Shown: in pieces, positions 62,101-64,000 of the stretch | Layout of the letters: the number at the start of each line of letters is the position of its first letter | How positions within the stretch are numbered: position 1 is the first letter of the stretch | NCBI RefSeq assembly: GCF_900115135.1 | Contig: NZ_FOVK01000005.1 | Coordinates: 1 to 64,000, forward strand | Length of the DNA stretch: 64,000 nt | Reading direction: 5' to 3' | Source of the DNA: Proteiniclasticum ruminis | Lineage (GTDB): Bacteria > Bacillota > Clostridia > Clostridiales > Clostridiaceae | The notes under the pieces: generated by a model | What the model was told of the DNA's origin: nothing | Databases searched by the model: none | Seen by the model: the letters and a program-made list of their open reading frames with translations, nothing else | Position numbers and translations under genes: made by a program

Positions 62101-62174
62101 ACTGCACCAGGCAGAATCAGTAGCGCTGCGATCATCACACTTAAAAACTTCCGAAACACTTTCCACTTTCTCAT
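56190..62174 (-). CDS. Giant LPXTG adhesin with 17 Cna-B domains
   Basis: 1,994 residues from ATG 62174 (GGAGG upstream). Signal peptide (about 1-30), an N-terminal domain (to about 190), one divergent Cna-B-like unit (from SKTWVDG), 17 Cna-B repeats of ~92 residues, a SpaA-like prealbumin module (..VEGAVFEIADEEGVVLFTGTTDEDG..), then an acidic stalk, LPKTG, a helix and a KKKRIVR tail. Repeats keep a K in KTW/KIW, an E in Y-T-x-x-E and an N in (I/V)-x-N, the triad that forms intramolecular isopeptide bonds. It should be a long, stiff wall-anchored stalk. Monocistronic. No sortase gene is in the window. Confidence 0.95.
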   Translation of the reverse strand: MRKWKVFRKFLSVMIAALLILPGAVKIDAAEAFYPIDAEDAVVLSAKIVGETSTNDHTYAKAIWTNGDSVYLMTDSTHDIKEIKLTAPGGVITAISYTAYATTDTVRVGDQVFAPDSSQGNTKSSHLTVARFSLSAFLSTLGLNGGNTYGIEVISEQGKGHWIFGTLQITIPKAKAVVSKTWVDGPKYAASIDLYKDYQDETIPYTPTVASSFELTESQNTMTKEVDYTDNLGRVYTYFAVEKNIPEGYAATYSDVVKTFANGFHVYTMSIENKYTPPLMNIEVTKIWKDAGGPARPEEITFKLFKGVETEPVMTQTADADSGWKTTFMNLPKTTLNGSPITYRVEEVPVPGYSTVIDGFTVRNTRTEKFDLPVEKIWKDEAGTAMRPASVTFNLLRNGVKVSEVTFGANESWKGEFKNLDKFDGNGDLYTYTITENNVPGYNGSVNGFTITNTRTGVVDIPVTKVWKDINTSARPDAITIHLFRNNELYKTVEMKPVEGTWAYTFKDEPAFDGNGLPYTFKVEEDVPLGYKGAVVKNENGSFTITNTRVNEITLLGEKTWLDDGTGRPESITVQLLQNGSPYRSAEVEPDEEGKWLFSFSKVPEFNEDGIPYIYTLKELTVAGYLPDIEDNEDGTFTITNLRVGKVDIQGEKTWLDDGTGRPESITVNLLQNGYPVNSKEVSPNESGKWLFSFMDLDEFDMVGLPYIYSVEEVPVDGYKSTVKEKDDGTFEIENLREGLVDIAGRKIWKDQGPLSRPDFITVNLLRNGEEIMDKDVYPGESDTWSFIFEDLPEFDEKGIAYTYSITEDPVSGYAGTVSEENGSIVITNVRVNEINILGEKIWLDDNNLDRPDSITIYLRRNGLEYKSVSVEADEEGNWSFAFMKVPEFDQDGLPYTYTIEEEDLDGYKETVKKNENGTYTVTNLLEGLVEISGEKTWLDNGTGRPETITIRLLRNNVEFKSTVVSETNGKWMFSFKDLPEFDENGKAYVYTIKEDPVEGYKTTITMKEDGSYNVENLRVGITSIAGRKVWLDNGERDPESITVNLLRNGVKVDERVVTADEEGKWTFSFKELQAFDDKGIAYVYTVSEDAVEGYKTSIVKEQDGTFTITNLREGTVDILGEKTWLDNGERSIESVRINLLRNGEPVDFRTVSEGQDGKWTFKFLELPEFDEKGILYTYTIEEEAVAGYASTIKMNEDGSYTVENLRTGIVSVSGMKTWLDNGTRSVESITVNLLRNGVEVDEKAVVLGENGEASFTFGNLPEFDEKGIAYTYTITEDPVDGYTTKITEIRDNYFEIENLRVGFVDIEGDKVWLDDNNPERPESITIKLMRNGEDYKSDMITEEDGWSFSFLNEPEFDEKGIAYTYTIEEEDLSGYSESVLKNENGTFTVTNLRVGTVRIFGEKIWLDDGTERPESITLNLLRNGEPYDSAVVSEGEDEKWTFSFDELPEFDENGKAYVYTLEEEAVEGYSTKIEDLNDGEYLVTNLRVGFVDITGEKTWLDDGTGRPESITVNLLQNGEEIDEAVVTPDEEGEWRFSFMELPKFDDMGIAYEYTITEDPVEGYESTVTPNEDGSFTVENLRVGIVEVSGEKTWLDDGTGRPESITVNLLRNGEFDRSMEVMDVEGLWSFSFTELPEFDNMGIPYTYTIEEVPVEGYESTVTENEDGTFTITNLRAGIVDVSGEKTWLDDGTGRPESITVNLIQNGEEIAEVLVTPDEEGNWTYSFLELPEFDEEGMAYTYTVTEDPVEGYNTNYVPGTYDIQNTREGIVNINGQKTWDDLFGRPASITVNLLQNGEEIRELVVTANASGLWLYSFTDLPEFTEAGIPYVYTITEDAVPGYVATVTGTSILNRQLRATLSIIKIDDFDFPVEGAVFEIADEEGVVLFTGTTDEDGLLDVILPLGTYIVTEISAPEDYIIDDTPKTVLLDEDGEVLELTVVNILEIEDVEPLPLPEEEEELPKTGSENVNYLYGLGLILIMGGAVLLSKKKRIVR
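56620..61319 (-). repeat. Array of 17 Cna-B coding repeats
   Basis: Seventeen tandem units of about 276 bases. Most begin with K-(T/I/V)-W-(L/K)-D and end near N-L-R-x-G. The unit starts are nearly identical at DNA level, while the middles differ, so units can recombine but have diverged. Units near the C-terminus (with WLDDGTGRPESITVN) are the most alike. Confidence 0.9.
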
Positions 62175-62558
62175 GGTTCTCTCTCCCTCCTTGAGGAATT
62201 TTGTCAAAATCGTTAGTCCCGACTTGTACTTTGAAACAACACTAGAATTTATTACGACACTTTATACTAATATTCTACAAAATAAAACCTTCATAATCAA
62301 TATTGTTAAATTTAAATAAATCTATAATTAAAATATATGGAGTTACTCGTCATTATTTTCATATCTTCCGCCTGTTTTTTTAACTGACTTTATAATTTTC
62401 ATTCGAAATGCAGCGATAATCTAACTGTATGTATGATTTTCCACTACTTTATCTTGTGAAATTCTCCGTATTATAATACTGGTTATAGTTTTTCTTCTAT
62501 TTTGTTAACATTTTCTAAAGGAAACACCCTCATAATTACGTAAGAACTTTAGTCCGGA

Positions 62559-62576
62559 TTATACACAGCTGTATAA
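62559..62576. promoter_or_regulatory. Dyad shared with the sipW locus (copy 2)
   Basis: TTATACACAGCTGTATAA: the arms TTATACA and TGTATAA are identical to copy 1 (53087-53104), with a four-base centre in each. Confidence 0.55.
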
Positions 62577-62818
62577 AATCATTTATTAGAGATTATTTAA
62601 TCAATTTCAAAATATACATGGTTGTCTTCATGAAAATGCTAATTACGCTCCAATAGAGCACAGTGAACTTTCTATATCCACATCACTCCACATGGTGTAT
62701 ATAATTTCACAATGCCTTATGATTCTGTGAACTCTTTTCTACTGTTTCCTGCTGCACCCTGAAGGTAGAACATAAGTCCCTAAAAAGGCTATTTGCAAAC
62801 CGGAAAAAGACATAAAAA

Positions 62819-62852
62819 GAACCCCGCAGCCTTCTTCAAAGCTGCGAGGTTC
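62819..62852 (-). terminator. Terminator after citF
   Basis: GAACCTCGCAGC/GCTGCGGGGTTC on the minus strand (one G-U pair) with a 10-base loop, followed by TTTTTATG. Confidence 0.88.
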
Positions 62853-62869
62853 GTCATTCCATCTAGGAT

Positions 62870-64000
62870 TTATTTCTTTACTTTCCAGATCACATCAAGG
62901 ATGGCGCCATCCCGGTATTCACTGACCGCCACAATCTCTCCGGTGCTTTCTTTTCTCCTGGGAACACCGGTCAAGCTGTCCGCTACCGCTTTCAGCTCCC
63001 GGATGTCCATGATCTTCAGGCTGGTTTCTTCTTTCAGCGTCCTGATGAGCTTTTCGTGCCTTGGATGAACCGCAATGCCCCGCTCTGTGACGAGCATATC
63101 AATGGTTTCTCCTGGCGTGGTCACCGTGGTCACCCGTTCCACCAGGCAGCTGATCCTGCTGTTCACCAAAGCAGAAACGATGATGGCAAGCTTTGCGCCA
63201 GCTGCAGTATCCGCATGGCCTCCGGACCCTCCCAGAATATATCCGTCGCTGCCTGTGGTGACATTGACGTTGAAGTCCACATCTATTTCCGATGCACCTA
63301 GTATCACCACATCCAGCTGATTCACAATGCTTTGGTCGTTATGGAGATTCGCATAGGTATTGGCGGAGATCTTCACATGACGCTCATTCTTCTTCACAGA
63401 CTCCACCGCATCCAGATTGAAAGCTTGCACATCATAAAGCTTCTCAAAAAACCCTTCCTTCAGCATGTCCACCAGATAATCTGTGGTGCCGCCGCAGGCA
63501 AAGCTTCCTTTGATATTTCTTTCCTTCATGATCTTTTTCACTTCCAGCGCCACAGCCAGGGAAGTGCCCCCAGCACCGGTCTGGAAGCTGAAGCCATCTT
63601 GTAAGAGACCGCTATGGGCTATGACCGTCGCCGCATCCCGGGCAATTTTCAGCCCCACGGGATCCTTTGTGATTTTTGTGGTCCCGGAAACAATGCCCTT
63701 GGGGTCTCCAATGGTTTTCACTTTCACCACATAGTCAATGAGATGGCCTGATATTTCAGGTCTGTTCACAGATTCCTTCACGGTGTCGGTGATGGCCACC
63801 ACCTTTTTTCCTGCTTGGGCATCCGCATGCGCGTACCCAAGAACGCCACAGGCCGCAGGTCCTTCTGAACCTGTGAGGTTTCCATGAAAGTCCACTGCAG
63901 GCGCTGCGATGAACGCTGCATCGATAACAAGCTCCCCCTCCAGAATGGCTCTGGGCCTTCCTCCGTGGGTGGTGATGGTACAGATTTCCTTCACTTTTCC
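62870..64000 (-). CDS. citF: Citrate lyase alpha subunit CitF, partial
   Basis: 376 residues to the window edge; the frame stays open through base 64000. Full CitF is ~510 residues, so the N-terminal ~140 lie outside. Visible blocks are ..AFIAAPAVDFHGNLTGSEGPAACGVLGYAHADA.., ..FSFQTGAGGTSLAV.., ..GGTTDYLVDMLKEGFF.. and ..GGSGGHADTAAGAKL... The alpha subunit is the citrate:acetyl-ACP transferase of the lyase complex. citD/citE should lie just beyond the edge. Confidence 0.93.
   Translation of the reverse strand, partial: GKVKEICTITTHGGRPRAILEGELVIDAAFIAAPAVDFHGNLTGSEGPAACGVLGYAHADAQAGKKVVAITDTVKESVNRPEISGHLIDYVVKVKTIGDPKGIVSGTTKITKDPVGLKIARDAATVIAHSGLLQDGFSFQTGAGGTSLAVALEVKKIMKERNIKGSFACGGTTDYLVDMLKEGFFEKLYDVQAFNLDAVESVKKNERHVKISANTYANLHNDQSIVNQLDVVILGASEIDVDFNVNVTTGSDGYILGGSGGHADTAAGAKLAIIVSALVNSRISCLVERVTTVTTPGETIDMLVTERGIAVHPRHEKLIRTLKEETSLKIMDIRELKAVADSLTGVPRRKESTGEIVAVSEYRDGAILDVIWKVKK

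Larger units (their letters stand above)
62175..62869. other. AT-rich leader/control region of the giant adhesin gene
   Basis: 695 bases without a supported gene. It holds the citF terminator (62819-62852), a dyad (62559-62576) and AT-rich promoter-like sequence. The adhesin leader could be several hundred bases long. Confidence 0.6.

Noticed and set aside
62208-62600. Riboswitch such as c-di-GMP in the long leaders of the surface genes
   Set aside because: I looked for conserved cores (for example GEMM-type CACGCACAGGGCAAACC) and found none. The leaders are AT-rich with only short dyads.

Overview
The window looks like a chromosomal segment of a fermentative, low-to-moderate-GC Gram-positive bacterium of the Clostridia. 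The signs are strong AGGAGG-type ribosome binding sites, LPXTG surface proteins, a SipW-type signal peptidase with TasA/camelysin-like substrates, Firmicutes-type PTS parts and regulators (RpiR, LacI, GntR, PadR), cre-like sites, and a citrate lyase alpha subunit running off the right edge. Assignment to Clostridia is inference. No rRNA, tRNA, CRISPR array, prophage or intact insertion sequence was seen. Nearly all genes are on the minus strand.

1-23 kb is mixed housekeeping and accessory content. It holds a cut-off VOC gene, a CDF metal exporter, a PadR/DUF2812 pair, and a TetR regulator whose dyad operator is repeated before the next gene, a 7-TM protein. It continues with an epimerase, a PAS-PAS-GGDEF protein, GNAT, GFA, TspO-like, SDR and GH5 genes, HIT, RlmD, TauE, SixA, transaldolase, CutC, two LacI regulators, a CpsD/CpsB tyrosine kinase/phosphatase pair and a ROK kinase. 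The palindromes before the GH5 gene (12221-12232) and before the first LacI gene (17630-17639) share the core AACCGGTT, which suggests a small regulon.

24-36.2 kb is a hexuronate island: uxaBA, the divergent tagaturonate epimerase gene uxaE, a DctPQM TRAP transporter, a GntR/FCD regulator, uxuA and uxaC. Together they import galacturonate/glucuronate and convert them to 2-keto-3-deoxygluconate. The uxuA promoter carries a GGTATAC-type dyad exactly between -35 and -10. No fructuronate reductase (uxuB) is present; the epimerase could bypass it.

36.7-45.7 kb is an amino-sugar and cell-wall salvage island in two operons plus an RpiR regulator: murQ, PTS EIIA, anmK and a small membrane protein; then PTS EIIB, EIIC, a GH4 phospho-glycosidase, MupG (DUF871) and a BadF/MurK-like kinase. 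EIIA sits in one operon and EIIB/EIIC in the other, so the two operons are probably one system. It would be a lactose/cellobiose-type PTS for a peptidoglycan-derived disaccharide. RpiR-type operators TGAAAT-N3-ATTTCA lie before both rpiR and murQ, and a cre-like site lies inside the EIIB promoter.

45.8-62.2 kb is a cell-surface region. A seven-gene operon encodes SipW, four TasA/camelysin-like proteins, a vWA adhesin and a small LPKTG-anchored protein. An OpuC-type ABC transporter follows, and then a 1,994-residue LPKTG adhesin with 17 consecutive Cna-B domains. Both surface loci have AT-rich leaders of about 0.5-0.7 kb with a similar dyad TTATACA-N4-TGTATAA; the sipW leader also has two exact Spo0A-box sequences. 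This surface system and the wall-sugar island are the most interesting parts of the window.
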